This document shows positions 9,842 to 18,416 of a stretch of 64,000 nucleotides of DNA, piece by piece; within the stretch, counting starts at the first letter, position 1; the number at the start of each line of letters is the position of its first letter. Where the stretch lies: assembly GCF_035989285.1 (NCBI RefSeq), contig NZ_CP108513.1:2170001-2234000 (forward strand). The letters are read 5' to 3'. Below the pieces are notes generated by a model. That model saw only the letters and a program-made list of their open reading frames with translations. It ran no database searches and was not told the origin of the DNA. Made by a program: the position numbers and the translations under genes. This DNA is from Streptomyces sp. NBC_01235 (GTDB lineage: Bacteria; Actinomycetota; Actinomycetes; Streptomycetales; Streptomycetaceae).

Positions 9842-11488
9842 ATGAGATCCGCCCTTGTGCGTGCACTGGCAGCAGCCGTCGTCGCGGTGCCCGCGATGGT
9901 CTCGCTCCCGGCAACGGCCGGGGCCGCGACGGCGCCGCCCTCCACATGCGAAGAGCTCACCGAACTGGCCATCCCCGCCGACGCCCTGGACCTCCCGACA
10001 TCGGGAGGACGTGTCACCGAGACGAAGACCGTCCCCGCCACCGGAACGGGTTCCGGGGCCATCGGCGAGTACTGCCAGGTCGACGCGGAACTGTTCCCCG
10101 TCGACCCCGAAGCCCCGAACATCGAGATGCGCATCGCGCTCCCGGCCGAGTGGAACGGCAAGGCGATGATGTTCGGTGGCGGAGGCTACGACGGCGCCAT
10201 TCCTTCGCTCACCGACAACGTCCCCTTCGGCGACGCCGACGAGGGTGTTCCCCTGGCCCGCGGATTCGCCGTCTTCGCCAGCGACTCGGGCCACCAGCTC
10301 GCCCCGAACGACTGGAACCACGCGGGCGCCTTCGCGATGAACGACGAGGCACTGCGCAACTTCGCCGCGGACGCGCTCAAGAAGACGCGCGACGCCGCGA
10401 TGTTCCTCATCGACGAGCGCTACGGCAGCCAGCCCCGCCGCTCCTACTTCGCGGGTGCATCCAGCGGCGGCCGCGAGGCCCTGGCCGTGGCGCAGCGCTG
10501 GCCCCGTGACTTCGACGGAGTGATCTCCGGCGCTCCGGCCTGGAACGCCGCCACGCTCGACCTGTGGTTCGGTCACATGACGCAGATACTGCAGCGTCCC
10601 GGCGCCTTCCTGAGCCGCGAGAAACAACAGTTGATCTACGACCGGGTCATGCAGAGCTGCGACGGCGACGACGGGGTACGCGACGGCGTCATCTCCGACG
10701 AGGCCGGATGCGACTTCGACCCGAAGGTCCTGCGCTGCGCCGGCGGCAAGGATCGCGGCCCCACCTGCCTGTCCGACGCGCAGGTCAAGGCGGTCCGGGA
10801 CCTGTCCTCACCCGTCAAGTGGGGCTACAAGCTGGCCAGCGGTGAACGCGGCTATCCCGGCACTCCCTTCTTGTCGGGGGCGGATCTGAGCACTCCGGGG
10901 CTCGGGATCGGCAGCAGAGCCCCGGCCCACCCCCTGGACTTCACGGCAGCCTTCGCCGCCCTGTTCTGGGACCAGTGGGCGAAGTACTTCATCACACGCG
11001 ATCCCGACTTCGACGGACTGAAACTGGACCCTCTCACGCCCGGGAAGTGGAAGAAGCGCATCAGCGAACTGACCGCACTGCAGGACATCAACAACCCCGA
11101 CCTCACCGAGTTCACCAAGGCCGGCGGCAAGCTCCTGCTCGTGCACGGGACGGCGGACCCGACCGTCAGCCATCGCTCAACTGCCCAGTATTACCAGCGG
11201 GTCCGCGCCACAATGGGGGCACGAGCCACCTCGAAGTTCCTGCGGATGTACGCCATCCCCGGCATGGGCCACGGAGGCCCCGCCGCGTTCACGGCCAGCT
11301 GGGACTCGCTGAGCGCCATACAGCGGTGGAGCGAGAAGGGAATCGCACCGCACGAGCCGGTCGTCACCGACATCAACCCGGCCGCCAACGGGCGTACCCG
11401 GCCGCTGTGCGAGTACCCGGAATGGCCCCGATACAACGGTCTTGGCGACCCCGACCGGGCAGAGAACTTCAGCTGCGTGCGCTCGTGA
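9842..11488 (+). CDS. secreted tannase/feruloyl esterase family protein lacking the CS-D-HC cysteines
   Basis: The 548-residue protein starts at the ATG preceded by GAGGAG and has a clear Sec signal peptide (MRSALVRALAAAVVAVPAM, then an AGAAT-type cleavage site). Family features include MMFGGGGYDGAIPS, SYFAGASSGGREAL, DFDGVISGAPAWN and LLLVHGTADPTVSH. The catalytic triad is inferred as S207, D439 and H477. In most family members Cys precedes the serine and Cys follows the histidine, forming a disulfide. Here those positions are Ala (GAS) and Gly (GHG). It should hydrolyse ester bonds in gallate-, ferulate- or similar plant phenolic esters outside the cell. It fits the downstream acyl-CoA ligase and transporter genes. 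Confidence 0.88.
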   Translation: MRSALVRALAAAVVAVPAMVSLPATAGAATAPPSTCEELTELAIPADALDLPTSGGRVTETKTVPATGTGSGAIGEYCQVDAELFPVDPEAPNIEMRIALPAEWNGKAMMFGGGGYDGAIPSLTDNVPFGDADEGVPLARGFAVFASDSGHQLAPNDWNHAGAFAMNDEALRNFAADALKKTRDAAMFLIDERYGSQPRRSYFAGASSGGREALAVAQRWPRDFDGVISGAPAWNAATLDLWFGHMTQILQRPGAFLSREKQQLIYDRVMQSCDGDDGVRDGVISDEAGCDFDPKVLRCAGGKDRGPTCLSDAQVKAVRDLSSPVKWGYKLASGERGYPGTPFLSGADLSTPGLGIGSRAPAHPLDFTAAFAALFWDQWAKYFITRDPDFDGLKLDPLTPGKWKKRISELTALQDINNPDLTEFTKAGGKLLLVHGTADPTVSHRSTAQYYQRVRATMGARATSKFLRMYAIPGMGHGGPAAFTASWDSLSAIQRWSEKGIAPHEPVVTDINPAANGRTRPLCEYPEWPRYNGLGDPDRAENFSCVRS

Positions 11489-11506
11489 GCGACTCTCCCA
11501 GAGGCT

Positions 11507-12424
11507 TCACACCCCCGGGGCGGAGGTGGTGGACAGCACGTTGCCCATCTCCTGCATCGTCCGCCTGAGTTGCTTCACCATGGCGGCGACCGCGGGGCGT
11601 CGCAGGGTGTCCTCGCGGGCGACGAGCCAGTAGGCCATGTCGACCGTGACCTCGTCGGGCAGCAGCCTGACGAGGCCACGGTGCGGAGCGATCATGAAGG
11701 TGGGCAGCAGCCCGATGCCGCCGCCGGCACATGTGGCCTCGATGTGGGCGAAGACGTTGGTGGACGTCACCGCGTCACGCATCTCGGGGAGATAGCGGCG
11801 TCCCACGTCCAGGTCGTCGACCTGGAGCATGGACGAAATGAAGTAGATCAGGCGATGCTGGGCCAGATCGTCGAAGCCCGTCGGCATGCCGTGACGCGCC
11901 AGATACTCGGGGGTGGCGTACAGGCCGAGGACGTACCCGCCGAGCCGGAGCGCCCGGGCTCGCAGCACGCGTGGCTCGCCGACGACGATCTCGATGTCCA
12001 GGCCGGAGCGGTGCTGCGCAGCGCGCCGGGTCGCGGAGACGATCTCTACGCTGATTCCCGGGTGGTCCTGGTGCAGACGGGCCGCCGCAGGGGCGGCGAC
12101 GAACGTGGTGAAGCCGTCGGGCGCCGACAGCCGGACAACGTCCTCGATCTCCGCCCCGACCTCGGAGCCGGACTCCAACTTCTGCAGCACACCGTCGACT
12201 TGCTCCGCTGCCGCCAGCGCACGGCGGCCGAGGTCGGTGAGTTCCCATCCGGAAGCCGCACGGACGAGCAGCTTGCCGCCGACCGCACGCTCCAGCGCGG
12301 CGATCCGCCGCGAGACGGTGACCTGGTTGACACGCAGGGACTCGGCAGCCCTGCTGAACCGGCCGCTGCGGGCGACCTCCAGAAGGACAAGGAGATCGTC
12401 GGCGCTCGGACGCGAGGTCTGCAT
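11507..12424 (-). CDS. LysR-family transcriptional regulator
   Basis: The protein of about 305 residues has an N-terminal winged helix (FSRAAESLRVNQVTVSRRIAALE) followed by a linker helix and a periplasmic-binding-like effector domain. It is transcribed away from the transporter/ligase/SDR genes that begin 213 bases to its right, the usual layout for a LysR protein controlling its divergent neighbour. An alternative GTG start lies six bases upstream at 12430; neither start has a clear Shine-Dalgarno. A CTGCA-N6-TGCAG dyad overlaps the start, so the mRNA may be leaderless and autorepressed. An aromatic acid is a plausible effector given the neighbours. The gene converges on the tannase relative with only 18 bases between stops. 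Confidence 0.88.
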   Translation of the reverse strand: MQTSRPSADDLLVLLEVARSGRFSRAAESLRVNQVTVSRRIAALERAVGGKLLVRAASGWELTDLGRRALAAAEQVDGVLQKLESGSEVGAEIEDVVRLSAPDGFTTFVAAPAAARLHQDHPGISVEIVSATRRAAQHRSGLDIEIVVGEPRVLRARALRLGGYVLGLYATPEYLARHGMPTGFDDLAQHRLIYFISSMLQVDDLDVGRRYLPEMRDAVTSTNVFAHIEATCAGGGIGLLPTFMIAPHRGLVRLLPDEVTVDMAYWLVAREDTLRRPAVAAMVKQLRRTMQEMGNVLSTTSAPGV

Positions 12425-12440
12425 CTGCACATTTTTGCAG
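12425..12440. promoter_or_regulatory. candidate LysR-type operator at the LysR start codon
   Basis: CTGCA, six bases, TGCAG form a perfect dyad that straddles the possible GTG start of the LysR gene. Binding here would let the protein repress itself and reach the divergent transporter promoter. This rests on position and symmetry alone. Confidence 0.35.
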
Positions 12441-12636
12441 GGCGGTACTGCGAATCAAGCCCTTCACTGCTCATTGACCTGACTTTCCTGTCGATCGAGA
12501 CTCTGTCGCACGCCACCCGCCGACGCGATCCACCTCGCAAGACGTGTGTACGGGACGCGTGTTGTGCCTCCGCGGTCCCTGGACCTGGTGCGCCCGGTCC
12601 GGCTCCGTCCCGCATCGACCACGGACAGGAACTTCC

Positions 12637-13995
12637 ATGCCCCATAACCCCGCTCCCGAAGGTTCCCGCGGCCCCGCGCTGCGACGCATCGTGTACGCGT
12701 CCATGGCCGGCACGGTCGTCGAGTGGTACGAGTTCTTCCTCTACGCCACGGCAGCGACGCTGGTCTTCGGGAAGCTGTTCTTCCCACCCGGCGACAGCGA
12801 ACTGGAGGGCATCCTCGCGGCGTTCGTGACGTACGCCGTCGGCTTCGCCGCCCGTCCGCTGGGCGGGCTGGTCTTCGGCTACTTCGGCGACCGGTTCGGC
12901 CGCAAGTCGCTCCTGCAGGTCAGCCTCGTCCTGGTGGGCGTCGCAACGTTCGGAATGGGGTGCGTCCCGAGCTTCGACGCGATCGGCTACGCGGCCCCGG
13001 TGATCCTCGTCGTCCTGCGCTTCGTCCAGGGCTTCGCGGTGGGCGGCGAGTGGGGAGGGGCGGTGCTCCTGGTCGCCGAGCACAGCCCCGACGCGCGACG
13101 CGGCTTCTGGTCGAGCTGGCCGCAGGCGGCCGTCCCGGTCGGGAACATCCTCGCCACAGCCGTCCTGCTGCTCCTCACCTCGACTCTGTCCGACGAGACC
13201 TTTCTCGCCTGGGGTTGGCGCATCGCCTTCTGGCTCTCCGCGGTGATCGTCCTGATCGGCTACTACGTACGCACGCACGTCACGGACGCGCCGGTGTTCC
13301 AGGCGGCGCAGGCCGAAGCCGCCCAGCGGTCGGCCGAGCAGTACGGCGTGTTCGAGGCGGTGCGCAGGTATCCCCGTGCGGTGCTCATCGCGATGGGTCT
13401 CCGGTTTGCCGAGAACCTCATGTACTACCTGGTGGTCACCTTCTCGATCACCTATCTGTCCGTCGTCGTGGAGACCGGCACCGAGCGCATCCTGCGCCTG
13501 CTGCTCCTCGCCCATGCCCTGCACTTCGTGGCAGTCCCGCTGGCCGGCGCCCTCACGGACCGGATAGGCCGTCGTCCCGTCTACGCGGCCGGTGCCGTCC
13601 TCAGCAGCGGCTGGGGTTTCATCGCCTTCCCGATGATGGACACCGCCCACGACGGCATCATCCTCGCCGCGATCGCGATCGGCCTGCTCGTGCACGCGCT
13701 GATGTACGCGGGGCAGCCCGCGCTGATGGCAGAGATGTTCCCCACCCGTATCCGCTACTCCGGGATCTCCCTCGGCTACCAGGTCACCTCGATCGCCGCC
13801 GGCTCGCTCGCGCCGATTGTTGCGGTCGCGCTCCTGGAGCGCTTCGACAGCTCAACCCCGATCGCCCTCTATCTCGCTGGGGCCTCGGTCGTCACCCTCG
13901 TCGCGGTTGCCTGCGCCAGGGAGACACGCGGCATCTCCCTGGCGGCCCTCGATCGTTCTGCCGACTCCCACCAGCGCAAGGAAGCCCGCATATGA
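12637..13995 (+). CDS. MFS transporter, metabolite:H+ symporter (MHS) type
   Basis: The 452-residue integral membrane protein starts at the ATG after ACAGGAAC; an in-frame ATG 93 bases upstream would add a basic, non-family N-terminus. It has about 12 hydrophobic segments and the MHS hallmark near the start (MAGTVVEWYEFFLYATAA). The MFS loop 2-3 motif follows (GYFGDRFGRKSLL), and GGEWGGAVLL lies in the fourth segment. MHS members import carboxylated substrates such as aromatic acids, alpha-ketoglutarate, proline or shikimate with protons. The stop overlaps the ATG of the acyl-CoA ligase (ATGA), so the imported acid is probably that ligase's substrate. Confidence 0.9.
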   Translation: MPHNPAPEGSRGPALRRIVYASMAGTVVEWYEFFLYATAATLVFGKLFFPPGDSELEGILAAFVTYAVGFAARPLGGLVFGYFGDRFGRKSLLQVSLVLVGVATFGMGCVPSFDAIGYAAPVILVVLRFVQGFAVGGEWGGAVLLVAEHSPDARRGFWSSWPQAAVPVGNILATAVLLLLTSTLSDETFLAWGWRIAFWLSAVIVLIGYYVRTHVTDAPVFQAAQAEAAQRSAEQYGVFEAVRRYPRAVLIAMGLRFAENLMYYLVVTFSITYLSVVVETGTERILRLLLLAHALHFVAVPLAGALTDRIGRRPVYAAGAVLSSGWGFIAFPMMDTAHDGIILAAIAIGLLVHALMYAGQPALMAEMFPTRIRYSGISLGYQVTSIAAGSLAPIVAVALLERFDSSTPIALYLAGASVVTLVAVACARETRGISLAALDRSADSHQRKEARI

Positions 13996-15527
13996 ATTCC
14001 GCTACCTTCCAGCACACTTGGGACTCGGCCGTGCGTCGGCACACCGACTCTCCCTTCCTCGTCTTCCGTGCGGAATCGGGAGAGGCGTCCGAATGGACGT
14101 ACGGGGAGTTCGACGCCGTAGTGGCCCGTACGGCCGGTGGCTTGCGGGCCGCCGGGGTCAGCCCCGGCTCGGCGGTGCACGTCGCCCTGCGCAACTGCCC
14201 CGCCTTCGTGGCGCTTTGGCTGGCAGCGTCCCGTCTGGGCGCCTGTCTGGTGCCGGTCGATCCGGCCTCCTCCCCGCGCGACATCGCCCGGCAGGTGCGC
14301 CGGGTGCGGCCGGCGGTCGGAGTGTGTGCGTCCGCCCGCGAAGCCGTTTACCACGAGGGCGTGAGCACCAGGGTCCCGGCAGTTCTGGCGCTGGCGGAGG
14401 ACGCCCGCGACGTGAACGGCGCGGAGACCCCCCTGTTCTGCACGGAGCGCGTGGAGAAGGGCGAGCGGGTGCAGCCCGATGACCGCCTCGCGGTCATGTT
14501 CACCTCCGGCACCACCTCGGAACCCAAGGGCGTGGTCCTCACCCAGGCCAACTACGCCCACGTTGCCACAGTGATGGCGAAGGTGGCACGGCTGCGACCG
14601 CACCACCGCTGGCACGTCGCCCTGCCCCTGTTCCATGCCAACGCCCAGTACTACTGCTTCGCACCGGCTATCGCCGTCGGCGCGAGCGTCGCACTGAGCT
14701 CTGCCTTCAGCGCCTCCGGATGGGTACCGCACGCCCGCGAGCTGGGGGTCACCCACGCGAGCCTGTTCGCCGCTCCGATCCGGATGATTCTGGCCCGCAC
14801 CGCGAGCGAGGAGCCGCCGCTCCAACTGGAGCACGTGTGGTTCGCGCAGAGCCTGGGCGCCGAGCACTACGAACGGTTCGCGCGACTGGCCGGCACCCGC
14901 CCCCGGCAGCTGTACGGCATGACCGAAACAGTCGCGATCGTCAGTGCCGACTCGGGCGCGCACCCCGTCCACGACGTGATCGGCACCCCTGTCGCCGGCC
15001 GCCGCATCCGTGTGACGGACCCAGCGAACGGGAACGCGGCGGCACCGGGTGCGACGGGAGAACTCCACGTGCTCGGCACCCCCGGACGCGACCTCTTCGT
15101 CGGCTACCTCGACGACGAGGAGACCACTGCCAGGGCCTTCTCCACCGGGCCGGAGGGCACCTGGTTCGCCACCGGCGACCTCGTCTCCCGTGGCGTCGAC
15201 GGCGTGCTGCGGTTCACCGGCCGCGTCGACGATGTCATCAAGGTGTCGGGCGAGAACGTCAGCCTCACCGAGGTCGAGGCTGCCGTGGCACAGGCCCCCG
15301 GTGTCCTGGAGGCAGCGGTCGTCGGTGTGTCCGACCCCCTGCGCGACACGGTCCCCGTCGCCTACGTCGTGGCCCGCGACCCCAACGAGCCACCCCACGC
15401 GGAAGACCTGGACGAGTGGGCCGTCCGCAACCTCGCGCCCGCAGCCCGACCACGCGCCTGGCACCTCATCGACGAACTCCCGCGCACCAGTGTCGGCAAG
15501 GTCCGACGCTTCCGCGTCGGCAACTGA
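13992..15527 (+). CDS. AMP-dependent acyl-CoA synthetase/ligase
   Basis: The 511-residue ANL-superfamily enzyme should activate a carboxylic acid to its CoA thioester through an acyl-adenylate. Visible motifs, in order, are the phosphate-binding loop MFTSGTTSEPKGVVLTQ (around residue 170), LYGMTETV, TGDLVSRG, the hinge RVDDVIKVSGENVS and the C-terminal GKVRR lysine. The gene overlaps the transporter stop by four bases and has AAGGAAG as ribosome binding site. Its position beside a tannase/feruloyl-esterase relative and an acid importer suggests an aromatic or hydroxycinnamic acid. Crotonobetaine/carnitine-type ligases look similar, so the substrate remains open. Confidence 0.88.
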   Translation: MNSATFQHTWDSAVRRHTDSPFLVFRAESGEASEWTYGEFDAVVARTAGGLRAAGVSPGSAVHVALRNCPAFVALWLAASRLGACLVPVDPASSPRDIARQVRRVRPAVGVCASAREAVYHEGVSTRVPAVLALAEDARDVNGAETPLFCTERVEKGERVQPDDRLAVMFTSGTTSEPKGVVLTQANYAHVATVMAKVARLRPHHRWHVALPLFHANAQYYCFAPAIAVGASVALSSAFSASGWVPHARELGVTHASLFAAPIRMILARTASEEPPLQLEHVWFAQSLGAEHYERFARLAGTRPRQLYGMTETVAIVSADSGAHPVHDVIGTPVAGRRIRVTDPANGNAAAPGATGELHVLGTPGRDLFVGYLDDEETTARAFSTGPEGTWFATGDLVSRGVDGVLRFTGRVDDVIKVSGENVSLTEVEAAVAQAPGVLEAAVVGVSDPLRDTVPVAYVVARDPNEPPHAEDLDEWAVRNLAPAARPRAWHLIDELPRTSVGKVRRFRVGN

Positions 15528-15560
15528 CACCCCACCCACGAGAGCATCCGGAGCACGACA

Positions 15561-16331
15561 GTGAGCGCACATTCTGCACCACCGAATCCGCACCCCCGCG
15601 TCGCCCTGGTCACCGGGGCCGCACAGGGCATCGGCGAAGCAATCGCCCAACGGTTCATCGCCGACGGCGACATCGCCGTTCTGCTGGACATCGCGCCGGC
15701 AGTCAAGGAGACGGCAGACCGGATCGGGGCTGCGGACGCGGTGCGCGTGGACGTACGCGACATCCCCGCACTTCAGTCCTCCGTACACGACGTCGCCACC
15801 CGCTTCGGCCGGCTCGACATCCTCGTCAACTGCGCGGGCACGTGCGGACGCGAATCCTTCGAGGAACTCAGTCCCGCCACCTGGCAGCGCGACATCGACA
15901 CCAACCTCACCGCGATGGCGTTCGCCTGCCAGGCAGCGGTCTTCCCTCACATGAGGGGGCAAGGGAGCGGCCGCCTGATCAACATCGCTTCCGTCTCCGG
16001 CAAGGTCGGCGGCATCGGCCCGGTCGATCCGTCCGGCAGCGGCGGTCGATCCGGCGCGGCCTACACCTCGGCCAAGGCCGGAGCCATCAATCTGACCCGC
16101 TGGATCGCCCGACAGGTCGGCGCCTGGGGGATCACCGCGAACGCGGTGGCTCCCGGGCCGATCGCATCCCCCATGGCGGCAGGAGCCGAGTACGGCGTGT
16201 CCCAATCGCCCATACCCCGCATGGGCGAGCCCGCAGAGGTGGCGGCGGCCGTCGCTTACTTGGCCGGTCCCGATTCCTCCTACACGACCGGCACCTGCCT
16301 GCACGTCGACGGCGGATACGTGCTGGCGTAG
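15561..16331 (+). CDS. short-chain dehydrogenase/reductase (SDR)
   Basis: The 256-residue classical SDR has the cofactor motif TGAAQGIG near residue 20, NCAG in strand 4, the catalytic serine in NIASVSG and the Y-x-x-x-K motif in AAYTSAKAG. It ends with the usual HVDGGYV segment. It would oxidise or reduce a hydroxyl/carbonyl with NAD(P). It starts with GTG 34 bases after the ligase stop and is probably in the same operon. Confidence 0.9.
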   Translation: MSAHSAPPNPHPRVALVTGAAQGIGEAIAQRFIADGDIAVLLDIAPAVKETADRIGAADAVRVDVRDIPALQSSVHDVATRFGRLDILVNCAGTCGRESFEELSPATWQRDIDTNLTAMAFACQAAVFPHMRGQGSGRLINIASVSGKVGGIGPVDPSGSGGRSGAAYTSAKAGAINLTRWIARQVGAWGITANAVAPGPIASPMAAGAEYGVSQSPIPRMGEPAEVAAAVAYLAGPDSSYTTGTCLHVDGGYVLA

Positions 16332-16732
16332 GTACAAGAGAACACCGTCCGCGAGCCACACAACTCGCCTGGCCGGTAAAGGACTTCGACCACCGGGCAG
16401 AATCGGCTCGGAGGGAAAGGGGAACCGCCCGCAGTGGTCGACGTCGCTGTGACCGTAACAGCAGCGTCGGCAACTACCGCGTAGCCGCCCGCCCCGGCGT
16501 CGTCCGGCTCGACACGATCGGCCCCATGGCGCTGACGATGGCCGGGCAGATCCCCTCTCCCGGTTCACCGACCCCATGCTCGGGCTCGACGAGGAAGGCG
16601 TCCACGCACTGACCGCGGCGGCACGCGCCGAGACCGAAGGCGGTACTGGTGCCGAGGCCAACGCCCGTACCCCGCCCACACCCCTCCCACGCCGGCCGCC
16701 GCACAGCCCGCCCCTGACAAGAGGAGCCATCC
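16332..16732. other. 401-bp intergenic stretch, no gene recognised
   Basis: Short open frames cross this interval on both strands, but none has a ribosome binding site and a recognisable domain. One + frame (WPGRSPLPFTDPMLGLDEEG onward) looks faintly protein-like and could be a decayed fragment. The ribosome binding site AAGAGGAG near the right end belongs to the next gene. Confidence 0.4.
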
Positions 16733-17689
16733 ATGATGAAGACGCATCCGCAGCACACGTTCCATCCCCAACTCGCCGAGCGCATACGGAAGGTGCCCGG
16801 CAAGCCGGCTGAAGACCTCACCGCCCGCGACTTCGACCCGCTCACCGAACCGTACGGTCCGTACGAGGACTGGGAGTTGGCGATCAACGAACGGGAGGTC
16901 CGGGGGCCGAAGACGCCGATCCCGGTGCGGGTCTACCGCCCGGCCGAGCCTGCGTCGTCCCCGCGCCCCTGTCTCGTCTGGATGCACGGCGGCGCCTGGG
17001 TCGGCGGTGACCTCGACATGCCCGAGGCGCACGAGACCGCCCGCGGGGTCGCTGGGCGGGCGGATGCCGTCGTCGTCTCCGTCGACTACCGCCTGTGCGG
17101 TGCGGAGGTGCACTTCCCCGCCCCGCACGACGATGTCGTCGCCGCCTACCGCTGGGTGCGCGACCATGTCGCCGAGCTCGGCATCGACCCGGCCCGCATC
17201 GCCGTCGGCGGGGCCAGCGCCGGCGGCACCCTCGCGGCCGGAGCCGCGCTGCGCCTGCGCGACGAGGGCGAAACCCCCTGGCAGGCACTGCTGATCTATC
17301 CGCTGGTGCACGCCCCGCTGCCTGAGCCCTCGGACGAACTCGGCGCCGCCCTCGCCGAACTCCCGGCTCCCTTCGCCCTGCTCACCGAACACCTGGACCA
17401 GGTGTTCGGCCCCTACCTGGGCGACGTACCGATCGAGGCAGCACCCCCGTACGCCTTCCCGGGCCTGGCGGGGGACCTGAGCGGCTTCCCGCCCACCTAC
17501 ATCGACAACGACGAGTTCGACCACCTGCGCAGCAGCGGCGAACTCTTCACCGACCAGCTCCGCTCAGCCGGGGTGGACGTGAAGCAGGCGATCTCGGCAG
17601 GGGTGCTGCACGGACACCTCAACCTCGTGGGCCTCGACACCGCGCACGCCACGCTCGACCGGATGGCAGACCGCCTGCGCAAGCGCTGA
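16733..17689 (+). CDS. alpha/beta hydrolase, hormone-sensitive-lipase (HSL) family
   Basis: The 318-residue protein has the HSL signature HGGAW (oxyanion hole) near residue 85, and GGASAGG with nucleophile S162. This is the usual GDSAGG with Ala for Asp. A late acid lies in YIDNDEFDHL and the histidine in VLHGHLNLV. There is no signal peptide, so it is a cytoplasmic esterase. Two ATG codons are adjacent; AAGAGGAG serves either. It follows the transporter/ligase/SDR genes on the same strand after 401 bases and is probably transcribed separately. A short-chain or aryl ester substrate is likely. Confidence 0.88.
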   Translation: MMKTHPQHTFHPQLAERIRKVPGKPAEDLTARDFDPLTEPYGPYEDWELAINEREVRGPKTPIPVRVYRPAEPASSPRPCLVWMHGGAWVGGDLDMPEAHETARGVAGRADAVVVSVDYRLCGAEVHFPAPHDDVVAAYRWVRDHVAELGIDPARIAVGGASAGGTLAAGAALRLRDEGETPWQALLIYPLVHAPLPEPSDELGAALAELPAPFALLTEHLDQVFGPYLGDVPIEAAPPYAFPGLAGDLSGFPPTYIDNDEFDHLRSSGELFTDQLRSAGVDVKQAISAGVLHGHLNLVGLDTAHATLDRMADRLRKR

Positions 17690-17833
17690 CGGTCTGCGCT
17701 GCACGCTGCAGGACCACAGGAAGGCCGGCTACGGGGATCCGGAGGGCGAAAGAGTGGGGCCCGGTCGAGAAGAAGATCGGCCACGGCTTCGCCGACCGGC
17801 CCTACGACTGAAACGAAAGTATGGACCGGCTTC

Positions 17834-17863
17834 TTGACGCGAAGTAAAGCTCCGCCCTACCTT
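17834..17863 (+). promoter_or_regulatory. sigma70-like promoter ahead of the DUF6351 remnant
   Basis: TTGACG (17834-17839) and TACCTT (17858-17863) are separated by 18 bases. They lie about 80 bases upstream of the GGAGGAG ribosome binding site and ATG of the collapsed gene. The similar strings CGAAGTAAAG and CGACGTAAAG repeat around it and could be a regulator site. Confidence 0.4.
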
Positions 17864-17941
17864 AACTCGACGTAAAGAATGTGGCGCTTCCCTGTAACGC
17901 CCACCCGCTCCCCTGTCCGCAACCACACGCACGGAGGAGAG

Positions 17942-18331
17942 ATGCCCCTTTCCCGTTCGTGCCGTCGCGCAGCCGGGACGACATCGCGGTCGATGCATCC
18001 GTCGGCGAGCACGAGCGTGCGCTGGCGGTTGCTGACCGCTCCGGGCATGGCCGCGTCCCTGCTCCTGGCGACCCGCACCTCGCCGCCGGTGCCCGGGTCA
18101 CGGACGACGTCACGAGGTGCCGGATCGTGCCGCTCGACCGCGACGCGTACGGACGGCACCTCACGGACGCGCAATGGGACCGCCTGCGCGCGATCTTCCC
18201 CGACGGCGTGTGCGGCCCACAGCCAGGAGAGCGTCGGCGCCCAGCCGTCCATCCCCTGGCTGACCTACGAACAGCGGCCCGACGGTGCCCCGTTGGGCTC
18301 CGCTCCGCATTCGCGTCTCACGGCGGAGTGA
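17942..18331 (+). pseudogene. DUF6351 secreted protein, collapsed by internal deletion and frameshift
   Basis: The start looks intact: GGAGGAG just before an ATG that opens a basic N-terminus (MPLSRSCRRAAGTT). Within about 70 codons the sequence jumps to what I recall as the conserved C-terminal end of DUF6351 proteins. This includes GDPHLAAGARVTDDVTRC, IVPLDRDAYG and LTDAQWDRLRAIFPDGVC in one frame, then GAQPSIPWLTYEQRPDG in another, ending at the TGA at 18329-18331. Intact members are several hundred residues long, so most of the body is missing and at least one frameshift lies near 18212-18235. The promoter, start and terminator remain around the wreck. Family assignment is from memory of conserved strings. 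Confidence 0.6.
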
Positions 18332-18347
18332 GCCACTCCCCCTCACT

Positions 18348-18389
18348 CCGGCTCGGCGCGCCGCCCCTGACCCCGGCGCGCCGAGCCGG
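18348..18389 (+). terminator. perfect 15-bp stem-loop after the DUF6351 remnant
   Basis: CCGGCTCGGCGCGCC and GGCGCGCCGAGCCGG pair without mismatch around a 12-nt loop. The stem begins 17 bases after the pseudogene stop and ends 27 bases before the next start codon. It is a strong terminator of the Streptomyces type, without a U-tract. Confidence 0.8.
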
Positions 18390-18416
18390 GATCCACAACA
18401 GGCAATGGAGGCCAAT

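Noticed and set aside
16576..16812. Small + strand frame before the HSL-type hydrolase
   Set aside because: It overlaps the hydrolase start out of frame, has no ribosome binding site and shows no family similarity.
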